A DNA stretch of 64,000 bases from an uncultured Alphaproteobacteria bacterium (GCA_910577205.1 CAJTMA010000001.1:124001-188000); one strand, 5' to 3'. Positions 15,369-25,025 are shown, counted from the stretch's first letter. Notes: generated by a model from the sequence alone, not told the origin. Program-made: numbers and translations.

Positions 15369-16181
15369 ATGGATGGCACGACTTTTAAGCTGGCGAGCTG
15401 GAACGTCAACTCTATTCGTATTCGTTTAGATTTGCTGAAAAAACTGATTGAGAGTGAAAATCCTGACATCATTTGTATTCAGGAAGTAAAAGCCAAAGAA
15501 GAAGATTTTCCTTTTGAGGAAATTGAGGCGATGGGGTATCCGCATATCGCCCTGTACGGAATGCCCGGCTATAACGGCGTGGCGATTTTATCCAAAACCC
15601 GCTTGAACGCCGTCGACCGCAAGGACTGGGTCGGCAAAAGCGATGCTCGGCACATTACGGCGCAAATTTTTGACGATTTGGAAATTAATAATATTTATAT
15701 TCCGGCAGGCGGGGACATTCCCGATCCGATAGTCAATCTTTCTTTTGCACATAAATTAACCTTTATGGATGATATTGCCGAATATTGGGAACAGCATAAA
15801 GATGATTACGGCCAGCGGAAACTGATTGTCTGCGGCGATTTCAATGTTGCTCCGCGAGAGCATGATGTTTGGAATCACAAGCAGATGTTAAAAATCGTTT
15901 CCCACACGCCGGTTGAGATTGAACGGCTGACAAGATTGCAGCTCTCGCTGGACTTTGTAGATGTTTTGCGCCATTTTTATCCCGAACCGCAGAAATTATA
16001 TTCCTGGTGGAGCTATCGAAATCCTAATTGGCAAACGAATGACAAAGGGCGGCGGCTGGATCATATCTGGGTTTCGCCTAATATTGCAGACAGAATTGTC
16101 AGCGCCAAAATCTGCCGCTTCATGCGTGCGGAGCAACGTCCGTCTGACCATGTGCCGGTGGTTGTTGAAATTAAAAAATAA
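15369..16181 (+). CDS. xth: Exodeoxyribonuclease III
   Basis: A 270-aa AP endonuclease/3'-5' exonuclease of the exonuclease-endonuclease-phosphatase family, used in base excision repair downstream of MutM and similar glycosylases. Key residues are visible: ASWNVNSIR (Asn), CIQEVK (metal-binding Glu), VCGDFNVAPRE (Asp and Asn), RLDHIWVS, and the terminal SDHVPV (catalytic Asp-His). It starts 3 nt after lolA and was probably transcribed with it. Confidence 0.95.
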   Translation: MDGTTFKLASWNVNSIRIRLDLLKKLIESENPDIICIQEVKAKEEDFPFEEIEAMGYPHIALYGMPGYNGVAILSKTRLNAVDRKDWVGKSDARHITAQIFDDLEINNIYIPAGGDIPDPIVNLSFAHKLTFMDDIAEYWEQHKDDYGQRKLIVCGDFNVAPREHDVWNHKQMLKIVSHTPVEIERLTRLQLSLDFVDVLRHFYPEPQKLYSWWSYRNPNWQTNDKGRRLDHIWVSPNIADRIVSAKICRFMRAEQRPSDHVPVVVEIKK

Positions 16182-16200
16182 ACTAATATTTTAATAGGCA

Positions 16201-16229
16201 TTGACGAGAACATAAACCCGTTTTACACT
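16201..16229 (+). promoter_or_regulatory. Promoter for porin gene
   Basis: TTGACG (16201-16206) and TACACT (16224-16229) with a 17-bp spacer lie 30 bp before the porin ATG. Confidence 0.6.
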
Positions 16230-16259
16230 CAACGCAGATTTAACCTTGAGGCCAGTCCA

Positions 16260-17387
16260 ATGAAATTTAAACTTTTTGCCTTATCCGCTTTGGCTTTGTT
16301 ATGGCCTGTCCATACGCAGGCAGCTGATGCCGAATTTGTTTACAGCGGACGGGTTGATTCCCTTTATAGCTATAATATGCCGGACAGCCGGTATAAGCAT
16401 AATGACCACCGCGACCATTGGGTTAATATTTTCTCTCTTAACCTTGGGATAGAAAAAGAATTTGCCGATGATTACCAGTTGGGGTTATATGCCGATTTTA
16501 ACGCCGGTATCAACAAACGGCAGGATAATTTTAATAACGGCGACTGGGGACAGGAAGTCTACGGGATTATGGACAGCCCGTATGGCCGGATTATGCTTGG
16601 CGAAACCTACAACGTAGCCTATCAGTTTCAGGTTGGCGCGCCGCGCGTCGGGGCAATCGGGCTGAATGATTCCGACATTGTCAATTTCATGGCGAATCCC
16701 AACTGGGTGAAGACAAAGCACGAAACGGCCTACCGGACGCTAAATTCAACCTCGATGAATACTGACGGTGTCGCGCCGAAAATCAGTTATATCACGCCGG
16801 AAATCTATCGCACCAGTTTCGGGGTCAGTTTTACGCCCGACACCTATGACCGGCGGGGACTAGTAAATAAGTTTGCCAAATATGCCGATGATACGGCTTA
16901 TGTTTTCTCGCTCTACAGTGAACAGGATTTGGGGTTTGCCGATATGTCGGCCGCTTTGGGTTATGGTATTTTTAACCAAGATGACAAAGAATTTACGGCC
17001 GGGTTAAGCTTTTATAAGGGTGGCTGGACACTGGGTGCAAGCTACCGCAAGACTTATGTTGACGGCGGAGATTATAAAATTACACAGCAAAGCCTGAATC
17101 CTCGCCTGCCGGATTTGTTTGACAATTACCGCGAAGGACAGGCTTGGGATGTTGGTTTGAAGTATGAAATCGGGCCGTTTCAAACCGCATTGTCATATTT
17201 GCACAGCGAGGCCAAGGACAGCCGCAACAAAGATGATATTATTCTTCTTTCTAACCAATATCAGCTGAACAAATATGTTGACCTTTACCTTGTCGGCGCA
17301 CAGGTTAATTTCCGCGGCGCAGACCGAACAATTGCCGAGAACAACAAAGGATACACTGTTGTTGCCGGTGTCGGCCTCCATTTTTAG
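16260..17387 (+). CDS. Gram-negative-type outer-membrane porin
   Basis: A 375-aa protein with a signal peptide (about 1-21, ending TQAADA) and a beta-barrel pattern of alternating residues. The C-terminal residue is Phe (VAGVGLHF), the usual outer-membrane assembly signal. 'YSGRVDSLYSYN' at the mature start and 'YGRIMLGETYNVAYQFQVGAP' in the first third match general porins, with the constriction loop after it. Its own promoter lies at 16201-16229. It is next to a response regulator, as is common for regulated porins. Solute specificity cannot be read. Confidence 0.85.
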   Translation: MKFKLFALSALALLWPVHTQAADAEFVYSGRVDSLYSYNMPDSRYKHNDHRDHWVNIFSLNLGIEKEFADDYQLGLYADFNAGINKRQDNFNNGDWGQEVYGIMDSPYGRIMLGETYNVAYQFQVGAPRVGAIGLNDSDIVNFMANPNWVKTKHETAYRTLNSTSMNTDGVAPKISYITPEIYRTSFGVSFTPDTYDRRGLVNKFAKYADDTAYVFSLYSEQDLGFADMSAALGYGIFNQDDKEFTAGLSFYKGGWTLGASYRKTYVDGGDYKITQQSLNPRLPDLFDNYREGQAWDVGLKYEIGPFQTALSYLHSEAKDSRNKDDIILLSNQYQLNKYVDLYLVGAQVNFRGADRTIAENNKGYTVVAGVGLHF

Positions 17388-17398
17388 GGAATATGATT

Positions 17399-18022
17399 AT
17401 GCCTGACGTTTTACTGCTTTCTGACAATCAGGGATTTGCCGATGACCTCGCCGGCCAAATCAGTTTATACACCCCGGAGTTCTCCGTTTACCGGCAAGAT
17501 GGTGATAACCGGAATTTTGACGTCTATATTTTGGATGAAAAAAGCCCTTTGGCGGGTAAATTGCGCCAGGAGCACCATAAAGCGCCGATACTCTTACTGG
17601 AAAAAGCCGACAGTTCCGCAGATTTTGACCCGGAAATGACTGTTTACAAGCCATTCAGCCTGAATGTCTTTTTAAATTTGCTGCGCTCTTGCATCAACCG
17701 TTTTGAAAACAGCAGCGACGGCTATTTGCGATTTAACAGTTATGAACTTCATCCGGCGGCAAAAGAAATTGTTAATTTGCAGAATGGCGAAACCGTCAAA
17801 CTGACGGAAAAGGAAGTGGCGGTTATTAAATATTTATACAAAGCCAAAGACAGAATCGTTTCAAAAAATGACTTGTTACACGATGTTTGGGATTATAATG
17901 CCGATGTGACAACACATACGATTGAAACGCATATCTATCGCCTGCGGCAGAAAGTTGAACATGACAATGCCGAAACGCCGCTGATTATGACCGAAGACGG
18001 CGGTTACAGACTTAAATTTTAG
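17399..18022 (+). CDS. OmpR/PhoB-type response regulator with divergent receiver
   Basis: About 207 aa. The C-terminal winged helix (about 115-207: KLTEKEVAVIKYLYKAKDRIVSK, then THTIETHIYRLRQKVE and GGYRLKF) is a clear OmpR/PhoB DNA-binding domain. The receiver part is weak: the phospho-acceptor Asp (VYILDEK) and the Lys of VYKPF remain, but the acidic pair at the N-terminus is reduced (LLSDN). I prefer the ATG at 17399 over 17393 because AGGGA then has an 8-nt spacing. It starts 11 nt after the porin stop. No partner kinase is adjacent; phosphorylation is uncertain. Confidence 0.82.
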   Translation: MPDVLLLSDNQGFADDLAGQISLYTPEFSVYRQDGDNRNFDVYILDEKSPLAGKLRQEHHKAPILLLEKADSSADFDPEMTVYKPFSLNVFLNLLRSCINRFENSSDGYLRFNSYELHPAAKEIVNLQNGETVKLTEKEVAVIKYLYKAKDRIVSKNDLLHDVWDYNADVTTHTIETHIYRLRQKVEHDNAETPLIMTEDGGYRLKF

Positions 18023-18025
18023 GAT

Positions 18026-19300
18026 TTACCGGGAATTTCCGCCGGGACGCGGGCGCGGTTTTGAACGCGGCTTAGACCGGGGTTTAGCCGGCTGGTTTGC
18101 CTGTATGGCTTTTTCCAAACGCTGTTTGGTTTGCGCGTCAATATTTTTCAAAAATGCCGGGGTTATTGACGGAGCGCCTTTGGTTTTCATTCGCGGCTGG
18201 GCTTCAAGACAGGCAATTAAAAGGCGGGCGCGGAATTCATCATCTTCAATAGAGGCAAATTCAATCTGGCTGTTATCTTTTGCGGCCTTGGCAACCACAT
18301 CGGCGAAATCCTTAACGCTCGGAATATCGTCTGTTCCGTCATCACGAACAACGCCCATGGATAAATTGTATTCGTTGTTGGCTTCCAGATTGAGCTTAGA
18401 ACCGTCTGCACGAGTAATATCTGCCACAAAATTCGGATTTTTGGCATCTTCATGATATACAGCCTTATCCCTTGCCGCCACGGCCTGATAATGTTTGCGC
18501 CAGCCGTCTTTCCAATTGTCGTTGTTATGCGGCAGAACCGGCAGGGCATTATCATGCGACACGGCAACAGCTTTGACCAAGCCCGGCATATTTTCCAAAG
18601 TTGCGCGCATTGAAGCAATACACTCGTCACAAAACGGCGGCTGATTTTTCTTTTTGCGCTCCAGCCGCTCTTGTGTCAACCCGATATAACCGCTTTCGCC
18701 CATAATACATTTGTCATTGGTGCAGTGTGTGCCCAAATCCGCGTCATAATGCGTATTGCCCCTTTTGTCATGCGTGGCATTGAGAATATGCCCGAATTCA
18801 TGCATAAAAATAGTGATAAATAATTCCTTATCATTACAGGTCTGGGTGGAGAGAACAGCATTAAGCTTTTCAATCCCGTAGCCATAAAAAGACGGTTCTA
18901 ATTTCTCATTGAGAAGCGTCACAACCAAATCCTGCGAACCAGTACGCATCATGTTTTCGGCTTTCAGCTGGCCGTATTTAGCCATATCAACGCCGTTTAT
19001 GCCTTTTTTGCGATTTTCTGCGGAAGCGGCAAGCAGGTACCACTGCTCGGAAGCATAAGGCACAAGATATTTGCCGTTGGGCAGTTTGATAAATTTTTGT
19101 TTATAGCCATCGTTCGGCAGGGAAACATATTCATTGACATCAATTTCCGATTTATTCTGCGGGCGGCAGTCGCTGAACTCCGCCTTAAATGAGGATTTAT
19201 ATTCAGGAAACAGCGCCAGCATTTCCTCCGCGGCTTCTTTCGCCCAGAGCTTATATTTCGGATGAGTGCCTGCCGGTGTTTCTATGATTATTTTTTTCAT
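18026..19300 (-). CDS. Archaemetzincin-like zinc metalloprotease
   Basis: A 424-aa protein with a metzincin-type site: His167-Glu168-x2-His171-x5-His177 (MHEFGHILNATHD). It is followed by Cys193-x4-Cys198-x-Met200 (CTNDKCIM) and later Cys224-x2-Cys227 (CDEC). This CX4CXM...CXXC set is the extra zinc knuckle plus Met-turn of archaemetzincins (AMZ family), although the usual Gly is Asn and about 15 residues are inserted before Cys193. There is no signal peptide, so it acts in the cytosol or leaves by another route. The C-terminal tail has PRSKPRSKPRPRP basic repeats. It overlaps the upstream 636-aa gene by 4 nt (ATGA), so they are coupled. Confidence 0.7.
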   Translation of the reverse strand: MKKIIIETPAGTHPKYKLWAKEAAEEMLALFPEYKSSFKAEFSDCRPQNKSEIDVNEYVSLPNDGYKQKFIKLPNGKYLVPYASEQWYLLAASAENRKKGINGVDMAKYGQLKAENMMRTGSQDLVVTLLNEKLEPSFYGYGIEKLNAVLSTQTCNDKELFITIFMHEFGHILNATHDKRGNTHYDADLGTHCTNDKCIMGESGYIGLTQERLERKKKNQPPFCDECIASMRATLENMPGLVKAVAVSHDNALPVLPHNNDNWKDGWRKHYQAVAARDKAVYHEDAKNPNFVADITRADGSKLNLEANNEYNLSMGVVRDDGTDDIPSVKDFADVVAKAAKDNSQIEFASIEDDEFRARLLIACLEAQPRMKTKGAPSITPAFLKNIDAQTKQRLEKAIQANQPAKPRSKPRSKPRPRPGGNSR

Positions 19301-21207
19301 TTGTCTTTTCCTTTGGCGCGCAGCATTTTAAGCAGCGTCTTTTCTACCGGACGTTCAATCTGACATTTGTGTTTCATTTCTTCGGCATAGCGTTCGCCGA
19401 TACGCGTTGAGGGGCGTTTGAAATCATTCAGTTTAAAAATTTCGCAAACCAAATTGCCTGACACCATACGGCGGCGGCGATTGTCAAAGATGTCACCCAG
19501 TTTTCCGGCCTCATAATCAATTTCATCAGGATTTCTGCCATCCTGCCGCAACCGCCGGCGGAGGGTTTCCGTTACCCGGCCTTCCGTTTCTTTGGAGGCA
19601 TCAAACAGCTTAAAGGTATTCTGCCGCTGGCGCTGAATTAAAATATTATTGGCATCAAAGAAGTAGTCCTGCGCCTGAACATGGCTGAAATAGGCTTCAA
19701 AACCTTTGCGGTTAAATCCGGTTTCAGCAGAATTTGTCAGCTCGGCAAATAATGCAATCTGTTTGAACCAATCAGTTTTGTGATCACCGCATTGTTGTTC
19801 AAAATCACGGCTTTTCAGAATATTAGCGCTCTTTTTATCGCACCAGTAAAGCAAATCGACCATTGGCGGGGTTATGCCAATTTTTTGGGCTTCTATGCCG
19901 TCTATCAGCTTGTTATTCAAAACCGACAGAAATTCCCCAAACTGACGGGTGTCGTTTGTGTTGTCCATTGCCAATTGCCGCGACAAATTGTCTAGTTCTT
20001 TATCACCGGTCCGCGGCGCATGATTATTGCTCTTTTGCATATTTTCCGCAATGGTTTGTATCAGGCCGGCAGCCGTTTCGCCGGTATCCTGATTAACAAT
20101 CGTTTCGTATCGGCTGATATCCAGGTAGGCCGGCAAGAAATCTTCAGATTGAACATTTTTCAAATCCCCGGCAATCAATGCGGCATTTTCATCGGCTGAC
20201 GGCTTATCCCCTGACTTAGCGGCCTGATAGTAGTTAAGCATATGTCCGACAAGCTCGCTGACACCGATGGTTTCACTGTGTATCATGTCCCTCAAACCGT
20301 TAAACTCCGCAACCTCAAGCTCTATCGCTTTGGTACGCAGAAGCTCCCGTTTGGTCATATCTGGTGTCGGAACTTCCTTCAAAATGCCCAAAGCCTCATT
20401 AAAACGGCGCGGCGACCATTCCGATGTGAGAATTTTATTATTGTACCCTATCAGCCCATATTCGCCGAAAGCACAATCATGTTCGGCGGAAAGCGTGTTA
20501 AAATCAGGCGTTTTATTAATCATCGGAATGACATATTTTTCAAAACCTTCGGCCATCTCCGGCGTTAAATTGCCCTCATTGAGATAAGTCATGTCAATTT
20601 CTTCACAGACTTTAACGAGGGTTTGGGGGTCATCCAACTTTTGTATTGCCTTATTCACCATCCCCAAGCGGTTAAAATAGGCAGAGGGATTGTCTTGATA
20701 AAGCGAGCTAAAAACCTGCAATGCCAGCGGAAACTTGTCTTTCAGCCCCAGCCCGTTATCCGGAGAGGTTATTCTTTCAGCCGTAATCGCCATAAATTTA
20801 TGCAAACTATCATCATTCAGACGCTCCGGCGCATAAGTCACCATTGCTTTGGCAGACATTGCAAAAATTGCCCGACATAAGGCTTCATCTTTGGGTGTTT
20901 CAGTGTTAGGCATAACACGGTCTGCAAAAATCTCTGAATAGCCGACTAACTCAGCCAGCTGTTGCGGCTCTAAGCGGTTAATTTCACAAAAGCGGCTGTT
21001 CCAATTGCGTGTGACCGCGCCCTCTTTTATTTCAGGGTCGAAATAACTGTCCATACCCAAATTATAAGCGATTTCAGCCATATTTTTGGCCGCAGAAGCT
21101 GCCGCTCCGGCACTTATTCCGGGATGTTGCCGTTTCATCTCCTCTATGGCTTCTTTGGCCGGAGCTGTTCTTATAAAAACGGCATATAATTCATCAAAAT
21201 CGCTCAT
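19297..21207 (-). CDS. Large alpha-helical protein of unknown function, partner of metalloprotease
   Basis: A 636-aa protein that I do not recognise. It reads as mostly helical, charged and soluble, without signal peptide, membrane segment or nucleotide-binding motif. The C-terminus is basic (RRRRMV, KCQIERPVEKTLLKMLRAKGKDK). It is the first gene of a two-gene operon and its stop overlaps the start of the archaemetzincin-like protease, so the two probably act together, for example as scaffold, substrate or regulator (inference). Its start is near a region with gyrB promoter elements on the opposite strand. Confidence 0.65.
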   Translation of the reverse strand: MSDFDELYAVFIRTAPAKEAIEEMKRQHPGISAGAAASAAKNMAEIAYNLGMDSYFDPEIKEGAVTRNWNSRFCEINRLEPQQLAELVGYSEIFADRVMPNTETPKDEALCRAIFAMSAKAMVTYAPERLNDDSLHKFMAITAERITSPDNGLGLKDKFPLALQVFSSLYQDNPSAYFNRLGMVNKAIQKLDDPQTLVKVCEEIDMTYLNEGNLTPEMAEGFEKYVIPMINKTPDFNTLSAEHDCAFGEYGLIGYNNKILTSEWSPRRFNEALGILKEVPTPDMTKRELLRTKAIELEVAEFNGLRDMIHSETIGVSELVGHMLNYYQAAKSGDKPSADENAALIAGDLKNVQSEDFLPAYLDISRYETIVNQDTGETAAGLIQTIAENMQKSNNHAPRTGDKELDNLSRQLAMDNTNDTRQFGEFLSVLNNKLIDGIEAQKIGITPPMVDLLYWCDKKSANILKSRDFEQQCGDHKTDWFKQIALFAELTNSAETGFNRKGFEAYFSHVQAQDYFFDANNILIQRQRQNTFKLFDASKETEGRVTETLRRRLRQDGRNPDEIDYEAGKLGDIFDNRRRRMVSGNLVCEIFKLNDFKRPSTRIGERYAEEMKHKCQIERPVEKTLLKMLRAKGKDK

Positions 21208-21340
21208 CTGCAGTTCCTTAAACTTTCTTTGCTTTAATGTAACATAATATGAAAATTTTGTCTAGAATCAAAATACCCCGGAAAGGGTTAAAAAATTGTG
21301 TAAAAATCCGCTCCATACGTTGATATCTTTAAATTATCGC

Positions 21341-21369
21341 TTGGTGATTATGAAATTCTGCTATATGAT
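21341..21369 (+). promoter_or_regulatory. Promoter for gyrB
   Basis: TTGGTG (21341-21346) and TATGAT (21364-21369) with a 17-bp spacer lie about 40 bp before the gyrB ATG. Confidence 0.55.
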
Positions 21370-21407
21370 TTTGTCAGCTTAAAATATACGAAATTAAGGA
21401 TATTGTA

Positions 21408-23849
21408 ATGAGTGAAATGACCACAGCAGAAGTTCAAAAGGAAGAAGCCGAGTATAATGCAGATTCCATCAAGGTTTTGAAAGGATTGGACGCTGTACGC
21501 AAACGTCCGGGTATGTATATCGGCGATACCGATGACGGTTCCGGCCTGCACCATATGATTTATGAAGTTTTGGATAATGCCATCGATGAAGCTTTGGCCG
21601 GTTATTGCGATAAAACCGAAGTTATCTTAAATCCGGACGGTTCGGCTACCATTCGCGACAACGGCCGAGGTATTCCGGTTGGTATGCATAAAGAAGAAGG
21701 CGTTTCCGCTGCTGAAGTTATTATGACCGAGCTCCACTCCGGCGGTAAGTTTGACAATAACTCCTATAAGGTTTCCGGCGGTTTGCACGGCGTGGGCGTT
21801 TCCGTGGTCAATGCCCTCTCTGACTGGCTGCATTTGCGTATTTGGCGCGAAGGCAAAGAGCATTTGGTTAAATTTGCCCGCGGTGATGTGACCCAGCATT
21901 TGACGGTTATCGGTGACTCTAACGGCCGTCACGGTACGGAAGTGACCTTTTTGCCGTCTAAAGACACATTCTCAACCATTGACTTCAGTTTTGAAACTTT
22001 GGAACGCGCTATCCGGGAAAAAGCTTTCCTGAATTCCGGCGTTTATCTGAAACTCATTGATAACCGCGGCGCAGAACCGAGAGAAGTTGATTTCCACTAT
22101 GAAGGCGGTTTGACGGCATTTGTGATGCACCTTAACAAATCTAAAGCGCCGTTACATGAAACGGTTATTGCTTTCGGCGGCGAAAAAGATGACATTCAGG
22201 CAGATGTTGCCCTGCAATGGACGAATGCTTACAATGAAAGTATGCTGTGCTTTACCAACAATATTCCGCAGAAAGACGGCGGTACTCACCTGGCAGGCTT
22301 CCGCGGCGCGTTAACCCGTACGATTAACAATTATATTGCCGAAAACGGATTATTGAAAAAAGACAAGAACGTCATTACCGGCGAGGATATGCGCGAGGGA
22401 TTGACCTGCGTCTTGTCCGTCAAAGCCCCGGATCCGAAGTTCTCCTCACAAACCAAGGACAAGCTGGTTTCTTCAGAGGTTCGCCCGGTTGTCGAAAATG
22501 TGGTCGCCGATAAATTGAAAGAATGGCTGGACGAACATCCTGCCGATGCAAAAATTATTGTCGGCAAAATCGTAGAAGCCGCGACAGCCCGCGAAGCTGC
22601 CCGCAAAGCCCGCGATTTAACCCGTCGCAAAGGCGCAATGGATATTTCATCCCTGCCCGGCAAGCTGGCTGACTGCCAAGAAAAAGACCCTGCCCTTTCC
22701 GAAGTCTTTATCGTGGAGGGAGATTCAGCGGGCGGTTCTGCCAAACAAGGACGCCACCGCCGTAATCAGGCTATTTTACCGTTGCGCGGTAAGATTTTGA
22801 ACGTTGAGCGCGCCCGGTTTGACAAGATGTTGAACTCTGCCGAAATCGGCACAATCATCACAGCGCTGGGTACAGGTATCGGCCGCGATGATTTTAACGC
22901 TGACAAATGCCGCTATCACAAGATTGTCATCATGACCGATGCGGATGTCGATGGTTCTCACATTCGAACCTTATTGTTGACATTCTTTTATCGCCAGATG
23001 CCGGAACTTATTGAACGCGGCTATGTTTACATCGCTCAGCCGCCATTGTATAAAGCTAAACGCGGCAATTCCATTTTGTATCTGAAAGATGACCGCGAAA
23101 TGGAAGATTATCTTATTCGCGGCGGCTGTGAAGACGCTTATCTACAAAAGCAAAACGGCGAGCAAATTGCCGGAGCTGATTTGATTACGCTGGTCGAAAA
23201 TACCCGTAAAGTTCGCAGCCTGATTGCCACTCTGGGCAAGAAAGCTCCGGAAAAAATCATTGAACAAATGGCTATTCACGGTTTGTTTGATAAGAATTTG
23301 GCCGGTAATCGCGATGATTTCAAGAAAGCATTGGATAATCTGGCTGTCTGCCTGGATTCTCATGAAGCAGAATACGACAAGGGCTGGAAAGCAGATTTGA
23401 ACGAAGATGGTTCTTTCAGCATTCACCGCACATTGCGCGGCGTTAAGGAAGAACACGTTATCGGCAGCACCGTTATGGACAGCCCGGAAGCCGTCATTTT
23501 GAACGAAATGCGCAATATGCTTTTGGAAAACTTTGCGCAGGCTTCCGTTCTGATTGCTAAAAACGGTACAGAAATTAAAATTCCGGGACCGGTGGCCTTT
23601 GTGGATGCCGTTATGTCTGCCGGAAAAAAAGGAATCACCATTCAGCGGTATAAAGGTTTGGGAGAAATGAACCCGGAACAGCTGTGGGAAACCACATTGG
23701 ATCCCGAAGCCCGTTCTTTGCTGCAAGTTAAGATGGAACATCTTGATGAGGCTGATGAAACCTTTGCTACCTTGATGGGCGATGTGGTTGAACCCCGTAA
23801 GGAATTTATTCAGGATAATGCCCTGAACGTGGTCAACCTTGATATCTAA
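21408..23849 (+). CDS. gyrB: DNA gyrase subunit B
   Basis: An 813-aa ATPase subunit of gyrase, which introduces negative supercoils. The GHKL ATPase domain is N-terminal (KRPGMYIGDTDDGSGLHHM, EVLDNAIDEA, GGLHGVGVSVVNALS). The TOPRIM domain has EGDSAGGSAKQGR and DADVDGSHIRTL, and the C-terminal tail includes QRYKGLGEMNPEQLWETT. The length equals the family. It is separated from recF by about 12 kb, unlike the frequent dnaA-dnaN-recF-gyrB run. It has its own promoter and a strong terminator. Confidence 0.98.
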   Translation: MSEMTTAEVQKEEAEYNADSIKVLKGLDAVRKRPGMYIGDTDDGSGLHHMIYEVLDNAIDEALAGYCDKTEVILNPDGSATIRDNGRGIPVGMHKEEGVSAAEVIMTELHSGGKFDNNSYKVSGGLHGVGVSVVNALSDWLHLRIWREGKEHLVKFARGDVTQHLTVIGDSNGRHGTEVTFLPSKDTFSTIDFSFETLERAIREKAFLNSGVYLKLIDNRGAEPREVDFHYEGGLTAFVMHLNKSKAPLHETVIAFGGEKDDIQADVALQWTNAYNESMLCFTNNIPQKDGGTHLAGFRGALTRTINNYIAENGLLKKDKNVITGEDMREGLTCVLSVKAPDPKFSSQTKDKLVSSEVRPVVENVVADKLKEWLDEHPADAKIIVGKIVEAATAREAARKARDLTRRKGAMDISSLPGKLADCQEKDPALSEVFIVEGDSAGGSAKQGRHRRNQAILPLRGKILNVERARFDKMLNSAEIGTIITALGTGIGRDDFNADKCRYHKIVIMTDADVDGSHIRTLLLTFFYRQMPELIERGYVYIAQPPLYKAKRGNSILYLKDDREMEDYLIRGGCEDAYLQKQNGEQIAGADLITLVENTRKVRSLIATLGKKAPEKIIEQMAIHGLFDKNLAGNRDDFKKALDNLAVCLDSHEAEYDKGWKADLNEDGSFSIHRTLRGVKEEHVIGSTVMDSPEAVILNEMRNMLLENFAQASVLIAKNGTEIKIPGPVAFVDAVMSAGKKGITIQRYKGLGEMNPEQLWETTLDPEARSLLQVKMEHLDEADETFATLMGDVVEPRKEFIQDNALNVVNLDI

Positions 23850-23874
23850 ATATTATTAGGAATATCTGACAAAC

Positions 23875-23908
23875 AAAAAAGGAAAGCAAGAAGTGCTTTC
23901 CTTTTTTT
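23875..23908 (+). terminator. Intrinsic terminator of gyrB
   Basis: AAAAAAGGAAAGCA and TGCTTTCCTTTTTT form a 14-bp stem with a 5-nt loop, ending in T residues. Confidence 0.88.
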
Positions 23909-24207
23909 ATAAGGCATGGGCAGATGTATATACTCAGCCCGTCAGTCCGGTTGGCGAAGCCTTGAAGCCTGGAGAAAACGTTTCGGAAGGGTTAATACCT
24001 GCTGTGCCATCCGGCGGATGTTTATGGATGTTTCACTTCTCAGCATATTCTGCACGAATAAAATATTTTATACCCAAATAATACAGTCCAAACTATTTAC
24101 TTCCATTAGCCAAAAATAAACCCTACGCCCATAATTGTTTGACACTTTGCAGCGCGTATGATATTCTAAATTCAGGTTTTGATTTAGTAATATCTACGAG
24201 GTGTGCT
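23909..24207. other. Intergenic region before the Cys-rich secreted gene
   Basis: About 300 bp. Two overlapping short ORFs here lack ribosome binding sites and family resemblance, so I do not call them. The last 70 bp carry the promoter-leader module listed separately. Nothing else is recognised. Confidence 0.5.
24139..24207 (+). promoter_or_regulatory. Shared promoter-leader module, copy 1
   Basis: TTGACA (24139-24144), 17 bp, TATTCT (24162-24167), 5 bp, then CAGGTTTTGATTTAGTAATA and a GAGGTGT SD before the ATG. The same layout and spacing occur at 63166-63234 before another Cys-rich secreted gene: CAGG to ATG is 35 nt in both. Confidence 0.75.
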
Positions 24208-25011
24208 ATGAAAATGTCCCTGTTCGTTTCTGTCTTTTGTTGTGCAACGTCCTATTCTCTTATGGCTCAAGCTGACTGTGTGCCAGCGCCGAATTGTGAG
24301 GAACTGGGCTTTACTGTGGATGCCTCAAAATGTTCCGGAGCGGCTCTTAAATGCCCGTGGGATTTATCCAAAGCGGCCTGTAAGGAAAAAGAAGAAATAG
24401 AAATTGGTTCAATTCTCTATGGCGATGGGACGGTGGCGAGCGGTGTCGTAACCGGTAAAACGCCGATAGGTGTGGTCTTTGATGTTGAAAATCGTTTGGC
24501 TGTAGCATTAACAAATGTAAAGAAAGATGGTACAGCTGGAAGTGAAAATATGTATTGGTCAAGTAGTTATTGTGATACGCAGGGATTACAAAATTGCAGC
24601 TCTTCAGAGATTTCACTAGGTACAGATTTAATCCCGATTACTTGTGGGGTGGATGGACGATTGAATACCAATGCGATATTAGCAAGTACTTGTAACGGCA
24701 CAACTTATGCAGCTAACGCTACCAACGACTACCAGCCGGCAGGCTGCACAAAAGACTTTTGTAAAAAGAGCAAGTGGTTTTTACCCAGTTTGAGAGATTT
24801 GCAGAATATTTATTTACAAAAAACACAAATTGATGCGTCATTGACACTTTTGAACAGTAATGGCGCAACAACTATAAGGAATAGAAATTATTGGTCCTCT
24901 ACCGAGTGCAATATTAGTGGCGCGTGGGACTTCGGTATGAGTAATGGTTATAGAAACAACGACTATAAGTACACTGGCAATCTCTTCGTCAGACCGGTTC
25001 TCGCTTTTTAA
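24208..25011 (+). CDS. Secreted Cys-rich protein with DUF1566/Lcl-like domain
   Basis: From the ATG at 24208 (GAGG SD) the product is about 267 aa with a signal peptide (MKMSLFVSVFCCATSYSLMAQA). A short cysteine module follows (CVPAPNCEELGF...KCSGAALKCPWD...AC). The rest resembles DUF1566/FGS-type domains: 'IGSILYGDGTV', 'YWSSSYCDT', 'WFLPSLRDLQNIYL', 'YWSSTECN', ending 'FVRPVLAF'. The two WSS motifs and the LPS...DL segment are the markers. It is probably a surface or adhesin-like protein. The cysteine module and promoter-leader are shared with the gene at 63235. Confidence 0.72.
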   Translation: MKMSLFVSVFCCATSYSLMAQADCVPAPNCEELGFTVDASKCSGAALKCPWDLSKAACKEKEEIEIGSILYGDGTVASGVVTGKTPIGVVFDVENRLAVALTNVKKDGTAGSENMYWSSSYCDTQGLQNCSSSEISLGTDLIPITCGVDGRLNTNAILASTCNGTTYAANATNDYQPAGCTKDFCKKSKWFLPSLRDLQNIYLQKTQIDASLTLLNSNGATTIRNRNYWSSTECNISGAWDFGMSNGYRNNDYKYTGNLFVRPVLAF

Positions 25012-25025
25012 CCGTATAGCTCAAA

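Noticed and set aside
23893..24119. Two overlapping short ORFs (62 and 67 aa)
   Set aside because: The first starts inside the gyrB terminator; neither has an SD or a family resemblance.
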